Source of the DNA: JAPOVO01 sp026708165
GTDB taxonomy: Bacteria > Chloroflexota > UBA11872 > VXNJ01
DNA length: 64,000 nucleotides
Reading direction: 5' to 3'
Assembly (NCBI GenBank): GCA_965208775.1
Contig: OZ242360.1
Location: 1,488,001 to 1,552,000 of the forward strand
In this document: positions 1-8,368 of the stretch, in pieces
How the letters are laid out: each line of letters starts with the position of its first letter
Position numbering within the stretch: the stretch's first letter is position 1
Notes under the pieces: generated by a model
The model's database searches: none
The model's input: the letters and a program-made list of their open reading frames with translations, nothing else
What the model was told of the DNA's origin: nothing
Made by a program: the position numbers and the translations under genes

Positions 1-13
1 ACTCGATCCGGCG

Positions 14-1636
14 ATGCCCATCGACAACTCACCTCATGAATTGCCCCGAGCTCCAATGATAAACCGTTTGGACGACGGATCGCGGGCGGCCATCAGGCGG
101 TTGACGGCCGGGCGTGCCGGGAACCGCGCAAAACGACCTAGTAGGGTCGAGCTGCCGGTGGGATCGCGCCACGCTCTAACTTACCGACTTCACGCCTACT
201 GGTCGAAGAAACCTCACGAGGTCTTGCGAGAATGTATCGAGTCACTGACCCGACCGGGGGAAGTTGTGCTCGATCCGTTCTGCGGGTCTGGCGGAACGCT
301 GGTAGTAGCGGCGATGCTGGGGCGGCGGGCGATCGGAGTGGACAGGTCACCCGCAGCCGCGTTCATCTCTCAAAGCGCTCTAAGCCTGCCTCCGGCCGCG
401 AAAGTCCACGCGGCCTGGTCGGCTTTGCTGGAACGAATCGAACCCGAAATTAAGCCGCTGTACACGACGGTGTGCCACCGGTGCAACGGTCCGGCGGTCA
501 TCAGGTACACGGTGATTGCCGACAATTTCAGATGTTCGATTTGCAGGTCCGAGTTTGCAGCCGATCGGGCACCGCGGACCGGAGGCGCCAGGCATTGCCC
601 CGAATGCGATGCGAAGCTAGCCCGCAGCCCAGAAAGGACCGGCGCGATCGCGGTCGAAACATCCGCGGAATGTGAGGCCGAATGCAAGCCCCGCGCCTTC
701 AGGCGCTGTCGTGACGATTGCGACCCCGGAGCAGCTTCATATTTCGACAAATACGACCTATCCAAGATCCGCGAGGTTGACGAGATGCAGGTTTCGGCAT
801 GGCGGCCGACCGACAGATTTCCCCAAGGGCTTAAGACCGCCGAACTCTTCGGCAAAGGAATAGAGAGGATCGACGCGCTATTCACGCGGCGGAACCTGAA
901 AGCGCTCGCCGTGCTTCGTGAAGCGATCGACGAACTGCCGCCTGAGCACCGGACTCCAATGCTCTTCTGCTTTACGGCCGCACTAACCAGTCTCACACTC
1001 AAGTCGCAGCACGTTGAGGGAGGTGGCGGATACCTGCCTGGGATGTACTACATTCCTCCGGTGCGCAAGGAACGCAACCCGCTATTCTCGTATCGCCGGA
1101 TAGTCGGCCAAGTGGCGCGGGGAGCGGACGAGATGCACTCGCATAGCTGCTTCCGGAGCAGCAACACCTGGGTGGGCGTAGGGTCGGCGACGGACCTAGG
1201 CCACATCGGCGACGAGACGATCGACTTCGTATTCCTCGATCCACCGTACTCGGACAAGATTCAATTCTCCGAGCTCAACTTCGTCTGGGAGAGTTGGCTC
1301 GGAGTGGTAGAAGATTGGGGAGATCAAGAGATTGTTCTAAACCGCGCACGAGGCAGAACGCTCGTCGAGTGGGAGAACCAGATCTGTCTCGTAGCCGCCG
1401 AGGTCTTCAGAGTACTCAAACCCGGAAGCAGGATGGCGCTCACGTATGACGACCCCAGGCAAGGCACATGGCCGGTGCTGCTAAGCGCATTGAAGCGGGC
1501 TGGGTTCGACGAGATGAGCGCGCACAGCTCATACGCGGTACGGCAGCAGACATTCGTTCAGCGCCGCAGCTCCGGCGCAAGCAAGCGAGACACCCTTATC
1601 GTGTTTGGAAAGCCTCAGGATAGTGGCGCCTCGTAA
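14..1636 (+). CDS. DNA amino-methyltransferase (N6-adenine/N4-cytosine type) with internal zinc ribbons
   Basis: Predicted SAM-dependent DNA methyltransferase acting on adenine N6 or cytosine N4. The SAM-binding motif LDPFCGSGGT lies at about residues 86-95 and the catalytic motif IV DPPYSD at about 409-414, so motif I precedes motif IV. Between them is an unusually long insert with CxxC pairs at about 154/157, 174/177 and 195/198, which look like zinc ribbons and could carry target recognition. An N-terminal YWSKKP segment resembles the conserved start of DUF1156-like methylases. The frame is open upstream to the window edge, so the true start may lie outside; ATG 14 and ATG 56 are both possible. 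No cognate restriction nuclease is visible downstream. A small gene overlaps its end. Methyltransferase identity is confident; the target base and sequence are unknown. Confidence 0.85.
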   Translation: MPIDNSPHELPRAPMINRLDDGSRAAIRRLTAGRAGNRAKRPSRVELPVGSRHALTYRLHAYWSKKPHEVLRECIESLTRPGEVVLDPFCGSGGTLVVAAMLGRRAIGVDRSPAAAFISQSALSLPPAAKVHAAWSALLERIEPEIKPLYTTVCHRCNGPAVIRYTVIADNFRCSICRSEFAADRAPRTGGARHCPECDAKLARSPERTGAIAVETSAECEAECKPRAFRRCRDDCDPGAASYFDKYDLSKIREVDEMQVSAWRPTDRFPQGLKTAELFGKGIERIDALFTRRNLKALAVLREAIDELPPEHRTPMLFCFTAALTSLTLKSQHVEGGGGYLPGMYYIPPVRKERNPLFSYRRIVGQVARGADEMHSHSCFRSSNTWVGVGSATDLGHIGDETIDFVFLDPPYSDKIQFSELNFVWESWLGVVEDWGDQEIVLNRARGRTLVEWENQICLVAAEVFRVLKPGSRMALTYDDPRQGTWPVLLSALKRAGFDEMSAHSSYAVRQQTFVQRRSSGASKRDTLIVFGKPQDSGAS

Positions 1637-1835
1637 GTTGACGCAGGCTGAGCGAAACGAACTTCGAAGCCTGCTCCGGCAGTGGGACAGGGCAGCGGCA
1701 AACGTCAGGAGTCTGCTCAACTCGGAGGGATGGACCGAATCGGGATTCGACTTCGCCAGGCTCCGAGAAGCAGTGGACGTAAGGGCGGAAGTCGAGAACG
1801 CCATTCTCGGATTCTGGAGCAGGGTTCGTGGGTAA
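1623..1835 (+). CDS. small hypothetical protein overlapping the methyltransferase end
   Basis: Encodes about 70 residues from GTG 1623, overlapping the methyltransferase stop by 14 bases in another frame, which suggests translational coupling. An alternative TTG start lies at 1605. The protein is charged and predicted mostly helical (LTQAERNELRSLLRQWDRAA near the N-terminus), with no cysteines, signal peptide or membrane segment. I do not recognise a family. The tight overlap suggests a job tied to the methyltransferase, for example as an accessory subunit, but that is inference from position only. Confidence 0.55.
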   Translation: MAPRKLTQAERNELRSLLRQWDRAAANVRSLLNSEGWTESGFDFARLREAVDVRAEVENAILGFWSRVRG

Positions 1836-1875
1836 CCGCTAGATATAGAAAAAAGCTACGAAAAAACAGATTGAC

Positions 1876-1891
1876 CTACTATAAGTAGTAG
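1876..1891. promoter_or_regulatory. short dyad CTACTA-N4-TAGTAG
   Basis: A perfect 6-bp inverted repeat (CTACTA, 4-base spacer TAAG, TAGTAG) in an AT-rich patch of an otherwise GC-rich sequence, between the small gene ending at 1835 and the propeller gene. It could be an operator or part of a weak terminator. No T-tract follows it. Confidence 0.3.
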
Positions 1892-1921
1892 CTCCAAACG
1901 ATCATCAGGCGCGAACGTGTC

Positions 1922-1927
1922 TATAAT
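1922..1927 (+). promoter_or_regulatory. candidate -10 hexamer TATAAT
   Basis: A perfect TATAAT lies 87 bases before the ATG at 2015, in the gap ahead of the secreted propeller gene. I see no good -35 hexamer at the usual spacing, so this is only a candidate promoter element. Confidence 0.3.
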
Positions 1928-2014
1928 GCGATTGTTGCGCGCGTCTTTAGGGAGATGCTACGGCCGGGGGGCTTGGGGGCCGGGGGCGCATTGGACAACT
2001 GTTTGGAGGTCCGG

Positions 2015-3886
2015 ATGCTTTCGGCGAGGTTGCTAAGATCGCCCGCCTTCTTGAGCCTGCTGGGGCTCACCTTACTGACGGCCGTTGCCATCGGCCGCCC
2101 CGCCAGTTCCTCGGCGGCAACCCCATCTTTCGGCACGGCCACCGTGACCGACAACCTGTTTATGGCGGACGAAGTGAATACGTCCCTGCGGCACAACATC
2201 CCAAACCTCCAGGTCTTCGCGGGGGGGCAACAGCGTAACGCCGACTTCAAGAGCCACTTCGAGAGCACCGGTGGTCTTGAGCGGTGGGGACTGCCAATAT
2301 CGGAGGTCTTCGAGGAAGAGCCGGGGGCGCTTACACAGTATTACCAGCGCGGGGCTGTCGACTTCCACATACGGCAGGACCTCGGCGGCAGCTGGGTTCT
2401 GGAACGACGACTCACCTGGGACTACATGGGCGGCGGCCTGGGCGGCAGCGTTGACATGGGCGTCGAACCCCACGTAACCAATCCGCACGCAGGAGTACTG
2501 GTCGGACCGTGGGGGCACAAGATTTCGAATGTTGACATCACAGGCAAGAGGACCGGTTTTCGGGACTTTTTCGACCGGCTGGGCGGAGTCCAGAGCTTTG
2601 GCTTTCCCAAAACCGACGCTCGGGAAGACACAGGGGCGGCCGGCATGCTGCTGGCACAAGGAGCCACACCGGGAATAGTGCGGCAGTATTTCCAGGCTGC
2701 CGTATTCGAGCACTTTCCGGACAACCCTCCACAGTACCGCGTGCAGCTAACCCTTCTGGGAGACTTCCTCCGCAATCTCGCCTATCCCAACAACAGTTGG
2801 GCCTCGTTGACGCCGTTCCTTGCAGCGGCCGAACTGCGGACGGGAGGCATAATGACGCTGGTCGCGGTCGACCGCGGACCACCGCCAACACCCAGTCCAG
2901 CAGGCACGCCTACCGCGACACCTCTACCCCAATTCAATCCGAACAACGAACTAATCGTGGTTGGGAGTCGGACGAATGGCCTTTCTGTTTACGACGGGTT
3001 CGTATGGAAGACCATCAACGTTGAAAACTCCACGCTCGGCAGCAACCGCATCAACGCGGTGTTCGTTGACGATCAACGCAGGATTTGGGTGGGAACGGAC
3101 AGCGGGCTGTATCGATTGAACGCCGACCTGGAGGTCGAGGCGAGTTTCACTCAGAGTAACTCACGTCTGGGATCCAACGACATCGCAACGCTGTCAGGAG
3201 ACGGCTCGACGACCATTTGGATCGGCCTTAAATCTCGGGGCGCAGCCTCCTATACAGCTACCAGCACCGGCGATCCGTGGACCTGGCACCGCACTGACAG
3301 CAGCAGCATACCCAGCAACAGCGTACGCGATCTATTCATGCTAGACGTAGGTCAAAACCGGGTGTGGTTTGCAACCGGGGCGGGCGCAGCCCAGTACGAC
3401 GGCGCCACAGATTCGTGGAGGCGGTTGACCACTACCGATGGGCTGGCCAGCGACGACGTGACGGCAGTCGCCATCGGGGGCGACGGAGTGCTGTGGTTTG
3501 GGACAGATGGCTCCGGCATCAGCTCGACGCCGAGCGGCGTTGAGGGTTCATGGACGACCTACACGACCGCGGATGGCCTCGGCGACGATTCCATACGCAA
3601 GATACTCACAGCGTCGACGGGAACGCTGTGGGCTGCCACAGACGGCGGACTAAGTCGCAAGTCGCGCACCGACTTCACGTTTCGAACGTTCAACGCCCTG
3701 AACTCCGGTCTCCTGCATAACGAAACCAGGGACTTGGCGGAAGATTCGCAGGGGAACATCTGGATAGCCACAGGCGACGGAGTCAGTAAATTCGACACGA
3801 CGGCAAACAGATGGGACGATTTTCGGACCACGGACGGGCTTGCTGAGAACGACACGCTGGCAATTGCGATCGTGCCTCGCCGCTAG
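2015..3886 (+). CDS. secreted propeller protein with two N-terminal LGFP-like repeats
   Basis: A predicted exported protein of 623 residues. ATG 2015 is chosen because GGAGG lies about 6 bases upstream and the N-terminus then reads as a signal peptide (basic start, hydrophobic core, cleavage near SSSAA); an in-frame ATG at 1955 is less likely. After the signal come two related blocks of LGFP-like character (ERWGLPISEVFE, then QSFGFPKTDARE), each followed by a QYYQRG/QYFQAAVFEHF-type element. A proline/threonine linker leads into about six repeats with RIWVGTDSGLYR, VWFATGAGAAQYD and NIWIATGDGVSKFD signatures, typical of two-component-regulator propeller (Reg_prop) repeats. Unlike hybrid sensor kinases there is no kinase or membrane domain, so this is probably a free or surface-bound ligand-binding or adhesion protein. 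It is convergent with the XRE gene. Confidence 0.75.
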   Translation: MLSARLLRSPAFLSLLGLTLLTAVAIGRPASSSAATPSFGTATVTDNLFMADEVNTSLRHNIPNLQVFAGGQQRNADFKSHFESTGGLERWGLPISEVFEEEPGALTQYYQRGAVDFHIRQDLGGSWVLERRLTWDYMGGGLGGSVDMGVEPHVTNPHAGVLVGPWGHKISNVDITGKRTGFRDFFDRLGGVQSFGFPKTDAREDTGAAGMLLAQGATPGIVRQYFQAAVFEHFPDNPPQYRVQLTLLGDFLRNLAYPNNSWASLTPFLAAAELRTGGIMTLVAVDRGPPPTPSPAGTPTATPLPQFNPNNELIVVGSRTNGLSVYDGFVWKTINVENSTLGSNRINAVFVDDQRRIWVGTDSGLYRLNADLEVEASFTQSNSRLGSNDIATLSGDGSTTIWIGLKSRGAASYTATSTGDPWTWHRTDSSSIPSNSVRDLFMLDVGQNRVWFATGAGAAQYDGATDSWRRLTTTDGLASDDVTAVAIGGDGVLWFGTDGSGISSTPSGVEGSWTTYTTADGLGDDSIRKILTASTGTLWAATDGGLSRKSRTDFTFRTFNALNSGLLHNETRDLAEDSQGNIWIATGDGVSKFDTTANRWDDFRTTDGLAENDTLAIAIVPRR

Positions 3887-3900
3887 ACGACAGCTAGCGG

Positions 3901-4575
3901 CTAAGCCGACGCATCCCGGCGGATCGCAGCGACCGCGACGTCAACAATCATCAGCCGCCGCGCGTCAGATAGCGTGCCCTGGCGGCGGAGCACGGTGTGT
4001 AACGACATCTCCACCCGTAGGAGGTCCACTTCCTGATCGCTCAGACCGTAGCCGTTTAGCAAGATTTGCTGAAATTCGGGAGGTTCGTACTCGAGCTCGC
4101 CGCTTTCGAGCTGGTTCACGAGACTGAGAGGCACACGCGATCGGCGCGCAACCTGATTTACGGTAAGCCCGACGAGGTCGCGCCGGTCGACTAACTTTCC
4201 CATGAGGGAGGCCGCGTCAAAGCCGCTATTGTCCAGAGCTACTGGGCCATTGTCTGGCCCCGTCAATGCCTCCCGCGCAACTTCCTGCAGCTTGCGTATC
4301 GATTCCTGCGTAATTCTGACTATCTGATCCTCGGCAAGCTCCTTCTTCGCGTCCGCCAAGTCTTCGGGCACGTAGCCACTGAGAACGAGCATGTCCCTGG
4401 GATCCATCTGCAGACCCCGAGCAATCGTGACCATCGTCTTTATCGACGGGCTTTTGTAAGCGCCGGATTCGAGCCTGGAAAGATATGACGGGGCTATGCC
4501 GCACTTCTTGGCGAGCTCCGCCTTGGAGAGCCGACGCTGTTCCCTGGCCATTTTGACGGCGTCTGAAAATCCCAT
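3901..4575 (-). CDS. XRE-family helix-turn-helix regulator
   Basis: DNA-binding regulator of 224 residues. The HTH lies at about residues 5-60 (REQRRLSKAELAKKCGIAPS then SYLSRLESGAYKSPS), followed by LQMDPRDMLVLSGY, a common extension of Cro/C1-type HTH proteins. A second, more divergent HTH-like segment (GLTVNQVARRSRVPLSLVNQ, then LESGELEYEPPEFQ) occurs in the C-terminal half, so the protein may hold two tandem XRE folds. ATG 4575 is preferred because GGAGG lies 11 bases upstream; a longer frame to 4653 would overlap folC. It is the last gene of a minus-strand run after the acyltransferase and folC. Its targets are unknown. Confidence 0.8.
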   Translation of the reverse strand: MGFSDAVKMAREQRRLSKAELAKKCGIAPSYLSRLESGAYKSPSIKTMVTIARGLQMDPRDMLVLSGYVPEDLADAKKELAEDQIVRITQESIRKLQEVAREALTGPDNGPVALDNSGFDAASLMGKLVDRRDLVGLTVNQVARRSRVPLSLVNQLESGELEYEPPEFQQILLNGYGLSDQEVDLLRVEMSLHTVLRRQGTLSDARRLMIVDVAVAAIRRDASA

Positions 4576-4613
4576 TCTCGGTTTCGCCTCCACAAAGAGA
4601 AGGGAGGACGATT

Positions 4614-6119
4614 CTAGCCGAGACGATCGCCGAAGGGCGCCGGGGAATGGCAACTCGCTTCATCGGCATATGCCGGATAGGGGGTCCGCTGTGAGTCGAT
4701 TTCCCGAGCTGGATACCAGCGTTCACGCACCTGACCTACCAGATACAACGAGCCGGTGACACAGACAATTCCGTCGGGCCCCGCCCAGTCGACCGCGGCG
4801 CCCACGGCCTCAAGCGGGTCAGTGCGAACGAGTGTCTCGACCCCGGTCGAACGGGTCATGCGTCCAAGATCAACGGCAGGTAGCGACGCTTTCCGATATA
4901 CGGTCGGTTCGGTGGCGATGAACAAGTCCGCGGCCGACGCCAACTCGTCAACGATCGCGGCGGCGGCTTTGTAACCGAGCACTCCCACCACCACCGCCAG
5001 CCTGCGTCCACGCTTTCGCTCCCGCAGAACCGCGGCCAGCGCGGCGGCCTTGTCGGGATTGTGGGCGCCGTCGAGAACGACGTTGGGCGAGTCTGAAACA
5101 GTCTCCCAACGCCCCTGCAGGCGGGCAACTGCTAGTCCGCGCTCAACGGCCCCCTGCGTTATCGGATATCCTGCATCGGCCATCGTGTCGGTGATGGCGC
5201 AGGCAACCGCAGCGTTTTCTACCTGATGGGCGCCCAGAAGTCCGAGTTCGGCTTTCCGGACACTGAAATTGCGACCGAGATACGTGAGCCGGTCGCGGCC
5301 CTCCGTGACGGCTTCCGGCCAGAAGTCGACGCCAGGGCGAATTGGCTGGAATACGGCGCCAGCCTCCCCGGCATGTCTCTTGAGCGAGGCCAGCACATCG
5401 TCGCCCGTGTGGATCGCGATCGCCGGAGCGCCCTGCTTGAATACGCCGGCCTTGTGGCGGGCGATATCGAGGAGGGTCGGCCCCAGCGAAAGCACGTGGT
5501 CCAGCCCAACCGACGTTACGGCGGCGACCACGGGGACCACCACGTTTGTCAGGTCATAGCGTCCGCCAGCACCTGCTTCAATGACCGCGATGTCGACCTT
5601 GCGGCGACGGAAGTATTCGAACGTAAGCGCCACCCAAGTCGGCCCATAACGAGGTTCGGACAACAAGCCGGGCGTGCGCGCCGAGTCTCGCCGCCGCTCG
5701 AACCACTCAACCAACTCGACCAGCTCCTCACGGGACGCAAGCTGATCGTTCACCACGAGCTTCTCAAGAGGAGTTTGCAAATAAGGGGTGAGATGCGAAC
5801 CTGTTTTGAGTCCGGACGCCCTGCAAATACCCGCGACGAAGGTGCAGACGGACCCTTTTCCAGAAGTTCCTGCCACGTGGACGACCGGGTACGCGAGATG
5901 TGGGTCGCCCAACTCGCGCACAAGGGCCGCCATGCGGGCTACCCGCTCGCGTCCTCGCTGGCGTGAGTCGCGTCTGCCCAAGGGGCGGGTCAGCTCCCCG
6001 GGTCCCTTGATGAGTGACAGCATGTAGCTCGACGCAGCCTCGTACCGTCTTAAATCGGCGTCGGCAGAGATTGATGGCGGGCGTGACGCCGAAGCTCGGC
6101 CAGAGCTAGTTTGCGTCAT
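4614..6119 (-). CDS. folC: folylpolyglutamate synthase / dihydrofolate synthase
   Basis: Cytoplasmic Mur-ligase-family enzyme that adds glutamate to dihydropteroate and folates using ATP. The P-loop HVAGTSGKGSVCTFVAG is typical of FolC, followed by the conserved region ending in SHLTPYLQTPLEKL; the central ENAAVACAI and VLDGAHNPDKAAAL motifs also match. At 501 residues it is somewhat longer than usual because of about 60 extra N-terminal residues. The start overlaps the preceding acyltransferase by 14 bases, so the two are probably translationally coupled. The XRE regulator begins 38 bases downstream. Confidence 0.92.
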   Translation of the reverse strand: MTQTSSGRASASRPPSISADADLRRYEAASSYMLSLIKGPGELTRPLGRRDSRQRGRERVARMAALVRELGDPHLAYPVVHVAGTSGKGSVCTFVAGICRASGLKTGSHLTPYLQTPLEKLVVNDQLASREELVELVEWFERRRDSARTPGLLSEPRYGPTWVALTFEYFRRRKVDIAVIEAGAGGRYDLTNVVVPVVAAVTSVGLDHVLSLGPTLLDIARHKAGVFKQGAPAIAIHTGDDVLASLKRHAGEAGAVFQPIRPGVDFWPEAVTEGRDRLTYLGRNFSVRKAELGLLGAHQVENAAVACAITDTMADAGYPITQGAVERGLAVARLQGRWETVSDSPNVVLDGAHNPDKAAALAAVLRERKRGRRLAVVVGVLGYKAAAAIVDELASAADLFIATEPTVYRKASLPAVDLGRMTRSTGVETLVRTDPLEAVGAAVDWAGPDGIVCVTGSLYLVGQVRERWYPAREIDSQRTPYPAYADEASCHSPAPFGDRLG

Positions 6120-7032
6120 CTTCTGCGGGGTTGGACGTATATGCGATGTACCATTGATCCGGCAGCTGCCTGATAACAGATTCGACGTGTCTCAAGGCGG
6201 CCGACATCGCGTCCTCCGCAGTGATCGCGGGGTCATCGGTCTCGATTGCATCGAAAAGCTTGCCATAGTAGCCGCCCGATCCGTCTGACCAGCAGGCGCC
6301 CACAACTATCGGTACGCGCGCGCGTTTGGCGAGCCGAACGGCGCCGATGGGATGATGGTCCCGGCGGCCAAGAAACTCCACGCGCTCGCCACGCTCGCTC
6401 ACGGGGCGGTCGGCGAGAATCGCCACCCAGTCGCCGCGCGTGAGCGCCCGGAGGATGCCGGACGCCGCACCGCTTGTGTCTATTAGACCCATTCCCGCAT
6501 TTTCACGGACCTCTATAGCCAGCTTGTTCAGGCTGGTGGCAGGTAGCGGCAGCGCGACGACATAAAGATCGCGTCCGAGCAGGGAGACCCACGAACCAAG
6601 TAGCTCCCAGTTGCCAATGTGCGCGCTGACCAGCAGACAGCCTCGCGGATCTTTGGCAGCGTTCTCAAGCACCTGCTTGTTTTCCATCCGTCGCAACTTG
6701 GCCGCAACACGCTGGCGCGGTGGCAAGACCGCACTGTCAACGAAGTCCATCGAGAATTTGGCGAAGTTGGCGAAACTGCGCCGAGCCGTCGCCACCGTCT
6801 CGGGGTCGTCCAGGGGCAATCCAATGGCGCGCGATGACCAGTAGATCGCATCGGCCCGTCGCGAGCGCCAGAGCAGGAACAGCATGCGTCCAACCAGCGA
6901 GGCAAAGATCATCTTCGGCCGTAACGGCATGGCCCGCAAGCACGCGACCGCAAAATCGACAAGCATCTCGCTTATAGCGCCCGTTTGCCGCCTCACTTTC
7001 GAACTAACCCGCTGAACGAGCTCCCCGGACAT
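6106..7032 (-). CDS. LpxL/HtrB-like lysophospholipid or PIM acyltransferase
   Basis: Membrane-associated acyltransferase of 308 residues. The motif SAHIGNWELLG matches the HxxxxE/D catalytic block of lipid A and phosphatidylinositol-mannoside acyltransferases, and the later blocks LADRPVSERGERVEFLG and GAVRLAKRARVPIVVG also fit. An N-terminal amphipathic/hydrophobic stretch (about residues 22-60) probably anchors it to the inner membrane face. No lipid A genes are visible, so the acceptor may be a glycolipid rather than LPS; that is inference. It overlaps folC and lies first in this minus-strand set. Confidence 0.8.
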   Translation of the reverse strand: MSGELVQRVSSKVRRQTGAISEMLVDFAVACLRAMPLRPKMIFASLVGRMLFLLWRSRRADAIYWSSRAIGLPLDDPETVATARRSFANFAKFSMDFVDSAVLPPRQRVAAKLRRMENKQVLENAAKDPRGCLLVSAHIGNWELLGSWVSLLGRDLYVVALPLPATSLNKLAIEVRENAGMGLIDTSGAASGILRALTRGDWVAILADRPVSERGERVEFLGRRDHHPIGAVRLAKRARVPIVVGACWSDGSGGYYGKLFDAIETDDPAITAEDAMSAALRHVESVIRQLPDQWYIAYTSNPAEDDAN

Positions 7033-7195
7033 CGGTCAGGGGCGATTCTCGCCACGGATCCCAATAATCAAGCAATCGAAGCTGTAGTTGAAACCCCTGA
7101 TCCGCCACACCATAGGAAAAGCACTCTGATCGTATACAACCGGTATTTCCGCAGCGCCTACGCCTAGTTGGAGGATGGACCAGGCTCGATTGGAT

Positions 7196-8014
7196 TTAGC
7201 TAGGCTTGGTCGCCAAAACGGTCACGCTGTAACCGAATTCCGGCAGTCCGTCACCCCCTGACGCTTCGAGCACGTTTCGCCGGAATTGCCCCAGAACCCG
7301 CTCGCGCTCGCCATGGGTGAGCGGCTCGAGCATATAGCCTGCTATCTCGGGAAATCGCTGGATCAACTCCTGCGGGTCGGAGACCCAGTCGCGCCGACTG
7401 GTGAAAATCTCAACATCGCCGAAGCCCGCAGCCACTGTCGACTGCCGGGCACCCTCGGCGGACGAAGGTCGATACATATCAAGAAAGGGTCGAAGCCGGT
7501 CGGCGGACAACTCTTGCGCGAGCGCATCACGCATCGCTCGTTCGACTGGACGCTCAAGAGTCAGATCGCCCCGAAACTTCATCGCCAGACGCCCGCCACG
7601 CCGCAAAACACGGTGCTGATTCCGCATAGCCCGATCCAGGCTACTCAAATGGCTGAGTGAGTTAACGCTGATCACCACGTCGAACGACTCGGAAGTGAAT
7701 GGCAGGCTTTCGGCATCTCCGAGAATCCAGCAAACCCCGCCCGCATTCAGAGCCAGATCGGTATCCTCCGCGGCCCGCCGCAACATGCCTGGGGAAATAT
7801 CGAGGCCTACAACGCTATCGGCAGAGCCGTGGTATTGCATAAACCTCCGTAGCGATCCGCCGGCACCGCAGCCGACATCGAGCAGGGTCTCCCGCGCATT
7901 CATGAACCAGCCAAGCTCCGGGAAGTCGTCATCACTCCTGCCGCCAAAACCCTGCGCCCTGCGATCGTAGTTTCGGGCTATGCGGTTGCGGGTTTCCATA
8001 TCCGTGCCACGCAT
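7196..8014 (-). CDS. class I SAM-dependent methyltransferase
   Basis: Methyltransferase of up to 272 residues. It shows motif I LLDVGCGAGGSLRRF, an acidic loop GLDISPGMLRRA, motif II ILGDAESLPFTSESFDVVIS and the post-II HRVLRRGGRLAMKF region, all typical of the UbiE/Methyltransf_11 fold. The substrate cannot be told from the sequence. ATG 8014 or ATG 7999 (METRNRIARNYD) could be the start. It follows the small membrane protein gene by 12 bases, so the two are probably co-transcribed and part of the parAB strand. Confidence 0.8.
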   Translation of the reverse strand: MRGTDMETRNRIARNYDRRAQGFGGRSDDDFPELGWFMNARETLLDVGCGAGGSLRRFMQYHGSADSVVGLDISPGMLRRAAEDTDLALNAGGVCWILGDAESLPFTSESFDVVISVNSLSHLSSLDRAMRNQHRVLRRGGRLAMKFRGDLTLERPVERAMRDALAQELSADRLRPFLDMYRPSSAEGARQSTVAAGFGDVEIFTSRRDWVSDPQELIQRFPEIAGYMLEPLTHGERERVLGQFRRNVLEASGGDGLPEFGYSVTVLATKPS

Positions 8015-8026
8015 CAGGTTCGAGAT

Positions 8027-8350
8027 TCAGAAGCTGATCCATTGGGAGCCAGCACCCAAGACCACCGCAACGACCGCCAACAACACAAACATTATGACCG
8101 CCAGTATGGCGATGCGGCGCATATCCGCCGGGACGTATGACAGGTCACCGAGGGCCTGTGACTCGGCGGATGCGGTTGGCGGAGCTTCAGGGAGAGAGAT
8201 GGATGCAACTCCGGTCGCGCGGTCTGATTCAGGAGCCTGTCGCAGAGCTCGGGCGATGGCCTCATCAGGCGTAGGCCGCGACCGACCGCGGCCTAGTCCG
8301 GCCCGCTTGCGCTGCCTCCGGGAGAGTTTCCTGCGACCAGCGTGAGCCAT
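8027..8350 (-). CDS. small basic single-pass membrane protein
   Basis: A 107-residue protein with a strongly basic N-terminus (MAHAGRRKLSRRQRKRAG), a disordered middle, and one C-terminal membrane helix (about residues 80-102, IAILAVIMFVLLAVVAVVLG) ending near SQWISF. It is probably a tail-anchored protein with the basic end in the cytoplasm. I do not recognise the family. It starts 18 bases after the parB stop, so it is likely read with the partition operon. Confidence 0.6.
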   Translation of the reverse strand: MAHAGRRKLSRRQRKRAGLGRGRSRPTPDEAIARALRQAPESDRATGVASISLPEAPPTASAESQALGDLSYVPADMRRIAILAVIMFVLLAVVAVVLGAGSQWISF

Positions 8351-8368
8351 GCGCTTTAACCGCTTACG

